NCBI RefSeq assembly: GCF_022631375.1
Contig: NZ_JALBGC010000003.1
Coordinates: 744,001-808,000 of the forward strand
Length of the DNA stretch: 64,000 bases
Reading direction: 5' to 3'
Source: Hymenobacter cyanobacteriorum
Lineage (GTDB): Bacteria; Bacteroidota; Bacteroidia; Cytophagales; Hymenobacteraceae
The position numbers were made by a program, and so were the translations under genes. The notes beneath the pieces are model-generated. The model saw only the letters and a list, made by a program, of their open reading frames with translations. It had not been told where the DNA came from and did not search any database. The first letter of the stretch is position 1. Each line of letters begins with the position of its first letter. Below are positions 1 to 7,975 of this stretch, in pieces.

Positions 1-3000
1 GATGCTACAGCTTCATGTAATTCAGCCGGAGCAGAATTAGCGAGTGTGATGTGAATAAGATTATTGATGTTAAGACCTCGCTCTTTGCGCAGGTTTTGTA
101 TTCTGCTCACTAACTCTCGGGCGATACCCTTTTGCCGCAGCTCTTTGGTAATCGTAATATCAAGAGCTACAGTCAATGGACCATCCTTAGTCACTCGCCA
201 TTCAGGTACACCAAAAGCCTTCATTGCTTTCTGTACCTTCTCATCAGCAGCAATATCAAAACCGACAATAGACTTCGGGAAGAATTCAACCTCGGTTGAA
301 GGAATACTAAACGCTTGCTCGCTGTCAAGAATAAAGAGCCATGAACCACTCTCTTTGAACTGACGAATTATTTCAGAAGGAAGAGCTTCAATCATGCTAG
401 CAACAGCTTTCATGTTCTTCCCAAGCCGCTTTCCAAGCTCCTTATAATTTGGCTTAATGCCATAAATTATATTTTCTCCTTGGTCAATTACAGCCCTTAC
501 TTCTTCAATATTCACCTCGTTGCAAATAATCTCGCTGACAAGTGAAAGTTGCCTTTCTTCCTGTCGATTGAAAACAGGAATTAATATTTTTGATAAGGGT
601 TGTCTTACTTTAAGAAGATGTTTTTTACGCAGGCCATGCACCAGCGAGCTGATGCGCTGGGCCAGCTCCATGCGCTCCTCCAGCTTCGGGTCGATGCGGG
701 CCAAATCGGCCTCTACCAGCAGCGTCAGGTGCACCGATTCGGGGGCCAGGGGCGTGTTTTTGGCCACGGCCTCGGCGCGCATGCCGTCGGTCATGTTCTT
801 GTACAGCCACTCGCCGAAGAAGGGCGCGATGGGCGACATCAGTTGCGCCACCACCACCAGGCATTCCTGCAGGGTTTCGAAGGCAGCACGCTTATCCTGA
901 GTTAGTTCGCCTTTCCAGAAACGGCGGCGCGAGAGGCGCACGTACCAATTCGAGAGCTGGTCGGTCACGAAATCCTGGATGGCGCGGGCGGCCTTCGTGG
1001 GGTCGTAGTTGTCCAGGTGCCCGCGCGCTTCCACAATCAGCGACTGCAATTTGCTCAGCACCCAACGGTCCAGCTCGCTCAATTCGGCGTGCGGCACGCG
1101 GTCGAATTCGCTGGTCTGAAACTCGTCCAGATTCGCGTAAAGCGCATAGAACGAGTACGTATTGAAGAGCGTGCCGAAGAAACGGCGCTGCACTTCGGTC
1201 ACGCCGGCGGGGTCGAACTTGAGGTTGTCCCACGGTGGCGCGTTGGCAATCATGTACCAGCGGGTGGCATCGGGGCCGAACTGCTTGATGGTGGCAAACG
1301 GGTCGACGGCGTTGCCGAGGCGCTTGCTCATCTTGTTGCCGTTCTTGTCGAGCACCAAGCCGTTGGCAATCACGTTTTTGAAGGCCACCGAGTCTTCCAG
1401 CATCACGGCCAGGGCGTGCAGCGTAAAGAACCAGCCGCGGGTTTGGTCCACGCCTTCGGCGATGAAATCGGCGGGGAAATTCTTCTGGAATTGGCCCTCA
1501 TTTTCGAGCGGATAGTGCCACTGCGCGTAGGGCATAGCGCCGCTGTCGAACCACACGTCGATGAGGTCGGGCTCGCGGTACATGGGCTGGCCAGTGGGCG
1601 AGACAAGGAAAATATCGTCGACGTAGGGCCGGTGCAGGTCCACTTTTTCGCCGTTGGCGTAGGGGTTGTGGGTCATGACTTCGGCCGCCACGGCCTTGTC
1701 AATCTCCGCCTTGAGCTCGGCGATGCTCCCGATGCAGATTTCCTCCGTCCGGTCCTGGGTGCGCCAGATGGGCAGCGGCGTGCCCCAGTAGCGCGAGCGG
1801 CTTAAGTTCCAGTCTACCAGGTTTTCCAGCCAGTTGCCGAAGCGGCCGGTGCCGGTGCTTTCGGGCTTCCAGTTGATGGTTTTGTTGAGCTCGATGAGCC
1901 GGTCCTTCACCGCCGTGGTCTTGATGAACCAGGAATCGAGCGGGTAGTAGAGCACGGGCTTGTCGGTGCGCCAGCAGTGCGGGTAGGTGTGCTCGTACTT
2001 CTCCACTTTGAAGGCTCGGCTGCGCTCCTTCAGGCGTACGCTGATGTCCACGTCGAGAGTACGATAGTCGGCAGCGGTATCGTCGTGGCCATCGTAGTTT
2101 TTCACCCAACGGCTGCCAAATTCACCCATTTGGGTCACGTAGCGGCCGGTGCGGTCTACAATGGGGCTCAGCTTGCCTTGGTCATCCATGACCATGAGCG
2201 CTGGGATGTTGTTTTGCTGCGCTACGCGGAAGTCATCGGCGCCAAACGTAGGAGAGATGTGTACGATGCCAGTACCGTCCTCCGTGGTCACGAAGTCGCC
2301 GGGGATAACTCGGAAGGCGCGCTCCTCCCCTTCAAAAGCCGGGAAACCAGCTTCTTGACCGAATAGACGCTCGTAGTGAAGACCAACTAGGTCAGCCCCA
2401 GTAAATTCTTCAACAACTTCCCAGACAGTAAGCTTATTCTTAGCAAGAACCTCATTCTTCTGGTCCTCATTCAATTCATTACCCAAGAGGAAGTGTCTTG
2501 GAGTGTTGCCGACAGCTACTTCCGCTGGGTCAATTCCTCTTGCCCAAGCATGACTGCCTACCCCAACCGTTTCCTCCATACCCATCAAATCAAAGAATGA
2601 GGTAAACCTATCCTTTGCTAAGACGACAATTTGCCGTTTCAGAGTGTATGGGTTATACGTGTTGACTGCCACGTATTTAATTTTAGAACCAACTGCTAAA
2701 GCTGTGTTAGCTGGTAATGTCCAAGGAGTGGTCGTCCAAGCCATGATGAATATCTCATCAGACTCATCACCACCAGCAAACAGTTGCTTAGCTTTTTCAT
2801 CCCAAACCACCTTGAACTCAGCCACGATTGTCGTGTCCTTCACGTCCTTGTAGGTGCCGGGCTGGTTCAGCTCGTGCGACGACAGGCCGGTGCCGGCGGC
2901 CGGCGAGTACGGCTGGATGGTGTAGCCCTTGTAGAGCAAGCCTTTGTCGTAGAGCTTCTTGAGCAGCGCCCAGCAGCTCTCGATGTACTCCGGCTCGAAG

Positions 3001-3452
3001 GTCACGTAGGGGTCGTTGAGGTCGACCCAGTAGCCCATTTTTTCGGTCAGGTCGTCCCACTGCGCCTTGAAGCGCATAACGGTTTCCTTGCAGCGCTGGT
3101 TGTAGTCCTCCACGCTGATTTTCTTGCCGATATCCTCCTTCGTGATGCCCAGCTCCTTCTCCACCTGCAGCTCGATGGGCAGGCCGTGGGTATCCCAGCC
3201 GCCCTTGCGGGGCACTTGCTTGCCCAGCAGCGTCTGGTAGCGGCCGAAGATGTCCTTCACCGTGCGCGCCATCACGTGGTGGATGCCGGGCGCGCCGTTG
3301 GCCGACGGGGGGCCTTCGTAAAACACGAACGTGGGCTGGCCTTCGCGGCTGCTCACGCTCTTTTCAAAGATGCCGTGCTCCTTCCACCAGGCGAGGATGT
3401 CCTCGCCGAGCTGGCCGTAGTTGAGAGGCTGCTTGTATTCGGGGTATTTCAT
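1..3452 (-). CDS. ileS: Isoleucyl-tRNA synthetase, 3' end cut by window edge
   Basis: Charges tRNA-Ile with isoleucine in the cytoplasm; class I synthetase of the large (type 2-like) IleRS group. About 1150 codons are present and the last few lie beyond the left edge. The start is the ATG at 3452 (MKYPEYKQPLNYGQ). The first class I motif lies in PPSANGAPGIHHVMART, where residues 56-59 are GIHH rather than the usual HxGH order. The editing-domain stretch AWTTTPWTLPAN is near residue 237 and KMSKR is at 707-711 (1320-1334). The reading frame is open throughout, but about 2350-2825 (residues 210-367, the start of the editing domain) and about 1-625 (C-terminal part) use A/T-ending codons, unlike the G/C-ending codons elsewhere in the gene. 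Product certain; origin of the patches inferred. Confidence 0.97.
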   Translation of the reverse strand, partial: MKYPEYKQPLNYGQLGEDILAWWKEHGIFEKSVSSREGQPTFVFYEGPPSANGAPGIHHVMARTVKDIFGRYQTLLGKQVPRKGGWDTHGLPIELQVEKELGITKEDIGKKISVEDYNQRCKETVMRFKAQWDDLTEKMGYWVDLNDPYVTFEPEYIESCWALLKKLYDKGLLYKGYTIQPYSPAAGTGLSSHELNQPGTYKDVKDTTIVAEFKVVWDEKAKQLFAGGDESDEIFIMAWTTTPWTLPANTALAVGSKIKYVAVNTYNPYTLKRQIVVLAKDRFTSFFDLMGMEETVGVGSHAWARGIDPAEVAVGNTPRHFLLGNELNEDQKNEVLAKNKLTVWEVVEEFTGADLVGLHYERLFGQEAGFPAFEGEERAFRVIPGDFVTTEDGTGIVHISPTFGADDFRVAQQNNIPALMVMDDQGKLSPIVDRTGRYVTQMGEFGSRWVKNYDGHDDTAADYRTLDVDISVRLKERSRAFKVEKYEHTYPHCWRTDKPVLYYPLDSWFIKTTAVKDRLIELNKTINWKPESTGTGRFGNWLENLVDWNLSRSRYWGTPLPIWRTQDRTEEICIGSIAELKAEIDKAVAAEVMTHNPYANGEKVDLHRPYVDDIFLVSPTGQPMYREPDLIDVWFDSGAMPYAQWHYPLENEGQFQKNFPADFIAEGVDQTRGWFFTLHALAVMLEDSVAFKNVIANGLVLDKNGNKMSKRLGNAVDPFATIKQFGPDATRWYMIANAPPWDNLKFDPAGVTEVQRRFFGTLFNTYSFYALYANLDEFQTSEFDRVPHAELSELDRWVLSKLQSLIVEARGHLDNYDPTKAARAIQDFVTDQLSNWYVRLSRRRFWKGELTQDKRAAFETLQECLVVVAQLMSPIAPFFGEWLYKNMTDGMRAEAVAKNTPLAPESVHLTLLVEADLARIDPKLEERMELAQRISSLVHGLRKKHLLKVRQPLSKILIPVFNRQEERQLSLVSEIICNEVNIEEVRAVIDQGENIIYGIKPNYKELGKRLGKNMKAVASMIEALPSEIIRQFKESGSWLFILDSEQAFSIPSTEVEFFPKSIVGFDIAADEKVQKAMKAFGVPEWRVTKDGPLTVALDITITKELRQKGIARELVSRIQNLRKERGLNINNLIHITLANSAPAELHEAVA

Positions 3453-3477
3453 GAATTGGGTTATTATCAATTCTTTA

Positions 3478-3584
3478 GAACGTCATGCTGAGCGGAGTCG
3501 AAGCATCTCTACCGTAACAGTAAACCCAATCGTCGGGATTAGTTGCGCGGTAGAGATGCTTCGACTCCGCTCAGCATGACGTTC
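3478..3584. repeat. Family A intergenic inverted repeat (GTCATGCT subfamily)
   Basis: Arms 3478-3514 and 3548-3584 are near-perfect reverse complements of about 37 nt around a 33-nt loop. Each arm begins AACGTCATGCT and ends AGCATCTCTACCG, so ATGCT and AGCAT can pair within one arm. It sits between the RND gene and ileS. Close relatives are at 17334, 28300, 40128 and 23050. Confidence 0.9.
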
Positions 3585-3619
3585 CTTGTTTGACGTTCTT
3601 TAGGAGTCCGCTAGTTCAG

Positions 3620-6064
3620 TTAAATCGAGTAATCGCCTTCGTAATCAGAGGCTTTGTGCATTTCTTTCAGGTTCAGGTCGGCATCATCGTCCTCCTCGTG
3701 GTACGACTCATCGTAGTGGCGAATGAGGGCGTTGGTGTCCGTGTCGCCCTTGCCGTGCTCAAACGTCACGAGCAGCGAAGGGAGCAGTATTAGGTTGGAG
3801 AAGTTGGTTATCAACAGCGACGCCGACATTAGCATTCCCAGCGCCTTGGTGCCGCCAAATTCGCTGAAGGCGAAGATGCTGAAGCCCACGAACAACACGA
3901 TGCTCGTGTATATCATGCTGGTGCCCGCCTCGCTCAGCGTCACCGATACGGCCTCGCGCACCCGGCCGCCGTTCAAGGCCATTTCCTGGCGGAATTTGGC
4001 CAGCAAATGGATGGAATTATCCCCATCAATCCCCAGCGCAATCACGAAAATCAGGGCCGTACTGGGTTTGAGCGCAATGTTGAAATAACCCATAATGCCA
4101 GCCGTGAGGATAAGCGTGACGGCATTGGGGATAAGCGCAAAAAGTACAGTTTTGAACGAGCGGAAGAGGATGAGCACCACCAAACCCACGAGCCCGAAGG
4201 CCATGAACAGGCTGTCGCGCAGGGTGTGAATGACGTATTCGTTACCCTTGGTGAAGATGATGGTCGTGCCCGTGGGCCTGATGTCCATCCCTGTGCCTTT
4301 GAAGATGCGATTCATCTCCGGGATGATTTTCGTGTTCATCAGCGTGTCCAGATTCTGGGAGCCGATATCCGCGATTTTCAGACTGATACGCGCCTTCTGG
4401 CTGGTACTATCGATGAAGGAACGGAGCAGCTTGCTGTTCATTCCCGCGCCGCCGGCCGAGCCACCCGAGTTAGCCAAGGCACTCAGGATGAAGTTCTTTT
4501 CCGAGTTGTCGGGCAGGCGGTAGAATGACGGATTGCCGTTATAGAACGCCTGGGTGCTGGCCTTGAGAAAGGTAACCAAGCTCACAGGCGGCGACAGCTC
4601 CGGCTGCGTCCGCAAGTACTTCTCGAACTGGTCGATTTTCTCCAGGTTTTTCAGCTTGAACAGGCCCTTTTTCTTGTGGGTATCTACCTCGAATTCCAGC
4701 GGCATCACGCCGTTGAAGTGGCTTTCGAAGAAGGCCAAATCGGAGTTCACGGAGCTTTTCTTGGGCAAATCATCCACCATGTACGACACAGCTTCGATGC
4801 GTGAAATGCCGATGGCGGCGCCCGCTACCAGCACCAGCGCGGCGATGTAGACGGTGGGCCGGCGGTCGAGCACGAGGTAGTCGAAGAACTCCAGCAGCTT
4901 GGTGAGGGGCGCGGCGTCGAGGTGTTCCAGCTGCTTGGGCGTGGGCGGCGGCAGGTAGGTGAAAGCGGCCGGAATCAGGATGAAGCTGATGATGAAGGCC
5001 GCGAAAATGTTGATGGTGGCGACCAGGCCGAACTGGTAAAGAATGGCGATATCAGTGAAGGCAAACACGATGAAGCCCACGGCCGTGGTCGTGTTATTCA
5101 TCAGCGTGACGAGGCCGATTTTGCGGATTACCCGCGTCATGGCCAGCATCTGGTTGCCCGATTTTCGGTAGTCGTAATGGTAGCGCGAGAGCAGGTAGGT
5201 GCAGTTCGGAATGCCGATTACGATGATGATACTCGGAATCAGACCAGTCAACAGATTGATTTTAAAGCCCAGCAGCACAATCGAGCCAATGCACCAGATA
5301 ACGGTGACGCCCACCACAATGAGCGGAAACACCACCGCCGACCACGTCCGGAAGAACACCAGCAGCGTGATGCCGGTCACAATCATGGCCAGAATGGTGA
5401 AGAATTTCATCTCCCCGGCCACTTTGCTCGTCATCGTCGAGCGCACGTAGGGCAGGCCCGCGTAGTGCAGTTTGATGCTGGTTTTCTTCTCAAACTGCGC
5501 CGCAAAGCCCAGTATGTTGTTCATCACCGCCTGCCGCTTCGAGGAGTTCAGGTACTTCGGGTCCATCGTGAGGGCCAGCAGCGTGGCCCCGGTGTTCGGA
5601 CTGATAAGCTGGCCCTTGTAAAACTCCACGCTGTTCACCACGCGCATCAGGCTGTCGAGTTCCTTCTGGCTGCGCGGTGGGGCTTTGAAGATGGGCGCGG
5701 CCTTGAAACTGTTGCTGGCGGTGTCCTTGCTGATATTGAGCAGCTTGCTTACACTAAGCACACCGTTCACACCCTGCACTTTGGCAAGCGTATCGGTTAG
5801 CTGGCGGAATTCGTTGAAGTTACCCAGCTTATAAATGGAGCTGTCCTGCAGGCCGATAACCAGCACGTTGCCATCTTCCCCAAATGTCCGCTTGAACTGC
5901 TTGAAATAGAGCATGTCCGGGTCCTTCTCGCTCACCACCTGGGCGAAGTCGTAGGTCATTTCCACGTCCTTGGCCTTGTAGGCCATGAAGACGGTGATAA
6001 CGGCTAGTATTGCGACCAGCGAGAGACGGAAACGGATGATGAAGACGGCGAGCTTTTCCCACAT
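3620..6064 (-). CDS. RND/MMPL-family transporter (patched-like permease)
   Basis: An 814-residue inner-membrane protein with two similar halves, as in the RND superfamily. Residues about 7-27 (FIIRFRLSLVAILAVITVF) form the first membrane span. A large periplasmic loop follows, then a five-helix sterol-sensing-like block containing LIPSIIIVIGIPNCTYLLSR, and a second copy containing FVIALGIDGDNSIHLL. It ends in an acidic cytoplasmic tail. This is the MMPL/HpnN-like type, which moves lipids or hydrophobic compounds; the substrate cannot be told. The frame stays open upstream to 6295, but I chose ATG 6064 because that upstream part runs through repeats and a TAnnTTTG box lies 18 nt before this ATG. 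Single-gene unit downstream of glyS. Confidence 0.85.
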   Translation of the reverse strand: MWEKLAVFIIRFRLSLVAILAVITVFMAYKAKDVEMTYDFAQVVSEKDPDMLYFKQFKRTFGEDGNVLVIGLQDSSIYKLGNFNEFRQLTDTLAKVQGVNGVLSVSKLLNISKDTASNSFKAAPIFKAPPRSQKELDSLMRVVNSVEFYKGQLISPNTGATLLALTMDPKYLNSSKRQAVMNNILGFAAQFEKKTSIKLHYAGLPYVRSTMTSKVAGEMKFFTILAMIVTGITLLVFFRTWSAVVFPLIVVGVTVIWCIGSIVLLGFKINLLTGLIPSIIIVIGIPNCTYLLSRYHYDYRKSGNQMLAMTRVIRKIGLVTLMNNTTTAVGFIVFAFTDIAILYQFGLVATINIFAAFIISFILIPAAFTYLPPPTPKQLEHLDAAPLTKLLEFFDYLVLDRRPTVYIAALVLVAGAAIGISRIEAVSYMVDDLPKKSSVNSDLAFFESHFNGVMPLEFEVDTHKKKGLFKLKNLEKIDQFEKYLRTQPELSPPVSLVTFLKASTQAFYNGNPSFYRLPDNSEKNFILSALANSGGSAGGAGMNSKLLRSFIDSTSQKARISLKIADIGSQNLDTLMNTKIIPEMNRIFKGTGMDIRPTGTTIIFTKGNEYVIHTLRDSLFMAFGLVGLVVLILFRSFKTVLFALIPNAVTLILTAGIMGYFNIALKPSTALIFVIALGIDGDNSIHLLAKFRQEMALNGGRVREAVSVTLSEAGTSMIYTSIVLFVGFSIFAFSEFGGTKALGMLMSASLLITNFSNLILLPSLLVTFEHGKGDTDTNALIRHYDESYHEEDDDADLNLKEMHKASDYEGDYSI

Positions 6065-6082
6065 AAAATCCTGCTTAAGAGG

Positions 6083-6090
6083 CAAAGTTA
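6083..6090 (-). promoter_or_regulatory. -7 promoter box for the RND gene
   Basis: On the minus strand the sequence reads TAACTTTG, matching the Bacteroidota -7 consensus TAnnTTTG, 18 nt before the ATG at 6064. No clear -33 TTG is seen at the usual spacing. It supports the short start for the RND gene. Confidence 0.5.
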
Positions 6091-6111
6091 CGTACGCCCG
6101 GCGCGGACAGT

Positions 6112-6161
6112 CTGTCATTGCGAGCGGAACGCAGTAGAGCGTGGCAATCCGTCCTCGCGAT
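6112..6161. repeat. Single arm of a family A repeat (GTCATTGC subfamily)
   Basis: Starts TGTCATTGCGAGC and continues to GTGGCAATCC, so ATTGC and GCAAT can pair. No matching second arm is visible nearby. It looks like a half-element or a decayed pair upstream of the RND gene. Confidence 0.65.
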
Positions 6162-6193
6162 GCGGCCACACCTGAAGTGTGATGAAGCCAACG

Positions 6194-6228
6194 AAAAGCC
6201 CCGGCTCTGAACGAGGCCGGGGCTTTTT
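6194..6228 (-). terminator. Rho-independent terminator downstream of glyS
   Basis: Stem AAAAGCCCCGGC pairs with GCCGGGGCTTTTT around a 10-nt loop. T-tracts on both sides mean it could act in both directions, but only glyS reads into it, on the minus strand. Confidence 0.75.
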
Positions 6229-6300
6229 GTAGCGTGGACTCTGCGAGTCCGCGCATATCAGAACGTGCTGCCGGGCGCGGACTCGCAGAGTCCACGCTAC
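6229..6300. repeat. GTAG-headed REP pair (BIME-like) at the end of glyS
   Basis: Perfect 26-nt arms at 6229-6254 and 6275-6300. Each arm reads GTAG and then a small hairpin in which CGTGGACTC pairs with GAGTCCGCG around TGC. The outer end facing glyS follows a 9-nt direct duplication (CAGCTGTAG twice), the first copy of which ends with the glyS stop codon. A sister copy is at 22180. Confidence 0.9.
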
Positions 6301-6305
6301 AGCTG

Positions 6306-7808
6306 CTACAGCTGCTCGAAGATGCGGCGGAAGCTCACCGCCTCGCCGATGTAGCTGCGCAGCTCCGCAATGGGCATGCGGGTTTGCTCGCGGGAGTCGC
6401 GGTGGCGCACGGTCACGGTTTCGTCTTCCAGCGTCTGGCCATCGACCACGATGCAGAAGGGCGTACCGATGAGGTCCTGACGGGTGTAGCGTTTGCCAAT
6501 GGCGTCACGCTCTTCCAGCACGAGGCGGAAATCGAACTTCAGGGCGTCGAAGATTTCCTGGGCTTTCTCTGGCATGCCGTCTTTGCGGACGAGCGGGAAG
6601 ATGGCGGCTTTTACCGGGGCCACGGCCGGGTGCAGCTTCAGCACGGTGCGGGTTTTGGTGGTTTGGGCGTCGCCCTCCCCTTCCGTGATGGTTTCCTCTT
6701 GGTAGGCGTTGCAGAGCGTGGCCAGGAAGAGGCGGTCGGCACCCACCGAGGTTTCGACCACGAAGGGCACGTAGTTGCCGTAGGCTTTGCCGGTGGCGGG
6801 GTCGATGTCAGCGTCGAAATATTGCTGCTTTTTGCGGCTCAGGTTCTGGTGCTGGGTCAGGTCGAAGTCGGAGCGCGAGTGAATGCCCTCGATTTCCTTG
6901 AAGCCGAAGGGAAATTCAAATTCGATATCGACGGCGGCCTTGGCGTAGTGGGCTAGCTTGTCGTGGTCGTGGAAGCGCAGCTTGGCGGCGGGCAGGCCCA
7001 GCGCCTCGTGGAACTTGCGGCGGGCGGCTTTCCAAGTGTCGTACCACTCGCCTTCGGTGCCGGGGCGCACGAAGAATTGCATCTCCATTTGCTCAAACTC
7101 CCGCATGCGGAAGATGAACTGGCGGGCCACAATCTCATTCCGGAAAGCCTTGCCGATTTGGGCGATGCCGAATGGAATCTTCATGCGGGCCGATTTCTGC
7201 ACGTTCAGGAAGTTCACGAAAATGCCCTGGGCGGTTTCGGGGCGCAGGTACACGGGCGGCGCGTCCGAATCCACGGCCGAGCCCTGGGTCGAGAACATCA
7301 GGTTGAACTGGCGCACCTCGGTCCAGTTGCCGGTTTTCGAGATGGGGCAGAGAATTTGCTCGTCGATGATGAGCTGGCGCACGCCGGCCAGGTCGTTGGC
7401 CGTGAGCAGACGGCCCATTTCGGCCAGCAGGGTTTCGGCGCGGGCCAGCTCGTTGTTCTTCTCGTATTCGGCGGCTTTTTCTTCGAGCAGCACGTCGGCG
7501 CGGTAGCGCTTCTTGCTATCGAGGTTGTCAATCAGCGGGTCGTTGAAACCGGCGATGTGGCCACTGGCTTCCCAGGTGCGTGGGTCCATGAAAATGGCCG
7601 CGTCGATGCCCACCACGTTGCCGTGCAGCTGGGTCATGGCGTCCCACCACAGGCGCTTGAGGTTGTTTTTCAGCTCCACGCCGTTGGGGCCGTAGTCGTA
7701 CACGGCGGCCAGGCCGTCGTAGATTTCCGATGACTGAAATACGAAGCCGTATTCCTTGGCGTGGGCCACAATGTCCTTGAGTTGCGCGGGTTCAGATGCT
7801 GGGTTCAT
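6306..7808 (-). CDS. glyS: Glycyl-tRNA synthetase, single-chain dimeric type
   Basis: Charges tRNA-Gly. It encodes 500 residues, which fits the alpha2 (glyQS-like) class II enzyme rather than the split alpha/beta form. Recognisable blocks: the N-terminal GFVFQSSEIYDGLAAVYDYG; the motif 2 region FRNEIVARQFIFRMREFEQM; and the class II motif 3 region with ETSVGADRLFLATL. An anticodon-binding domain ends at RRIFEQL. I chose ATG 7808 because the family begins here; longer in-frame starts up to 7964 add unrelated residues and overlap the PiT promoter. The product is certain. A -7 box lies only 5 nt upstream of the start, so the mRNA may have almost no leader. Confidence 0.96.
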   Translation of the reverse strand: MNPASEPAQLKDIVAHAKEYGFVFQSSEIYDGLAAVYDYGPNGVELKNNLKRLWWDAMTQLHGNVVGIDAAIFMDPRTWEASGHIAGFNDPLIDNLDSKKRYRADVLLEEKAAEYEKNNELARAETLLAEMGRLLTANDLAGVRQLIIDEQILCPISKTGNWTEVRQFNLMFSTQGSAVDSDAPPVYLRPETAQGIFVNFLNVQKSARMKIPFGIAQIGKAFRNEIVARQFIFRMREFEQMEMQFFVRPGTEGEWYDTWKAARRKFHEALGLPAAKLRFHDHDKLAHYAKAAVDIEFEFPFGFKEIEGIHSRSDFDLTQHQNLSRKKQQYFDADIDPATGKAYGNYVPFVVETSVGADRLFLATLCNAYQEETITEGEGDAQTTKTRTVLKLHPAVAPVKAAIFPLVRKDGMPEKAQEIFDALKFDFRLVLEERDAIGKRYTRQDLIGTPFCIVVDGQTLEDETVTVRHRDSREQTRMPIAELRSYIGEAVSFRRIFEQL

Positions 7809-7813
7809 ACCCA

Positions 7814-7821
7814 CAAAAGTA
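7814..7821 (-). promoter_or_regulatory. -7 promoter box for glyS, almost touching the start codon
   Basis: Minus-strand TACTTTTG (TAnnTTTG) ends 5 nt before the glyS ATG. A TTTC resembling the -33 TTTG lies 19 nt further upstream. Transcription would begin at or next to the A of ATG. Confidence 0.5.
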
Positions 7822-7928
7822 GGCCGGTCCGGCGGAAGCCGAAACTTGCCCGTACAAGGCGCGAATTCCAGCACGGCTTTCGCAATCCCATCACAATTCG
7901 GTAACATATCCACTGCGGACCATATTCC

Positions 7929-7936
7929 TACCTTTG
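7929..7936 (+). promoter_or_regulatory. -7 promoter box for the PiT transporter
   Basis: TACCTTTG matches TAnnTTTG, 39 nt before the ATG at 7976. The expected start of transcription is near 7942, downstream of the possible TTG start at 7934, which therefore would not be translated. Confidence 0.55.
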
Positions 7937-7975
7937 ACCTATGATTACATCCAATTTCCCACAAAACCGCCTTTT

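Noticed and set aside
1..625. Low-G+C left end as part of a mobile element
   Set aside because: The ileS frame continues through it without break and no transposase or terminal repeat is seen.
3620..6295. Longer start for the RND transporter at 6295
   Set aside because: The extra 77 residues are translated from repeat elements, and a -7 box lies between the two starts.
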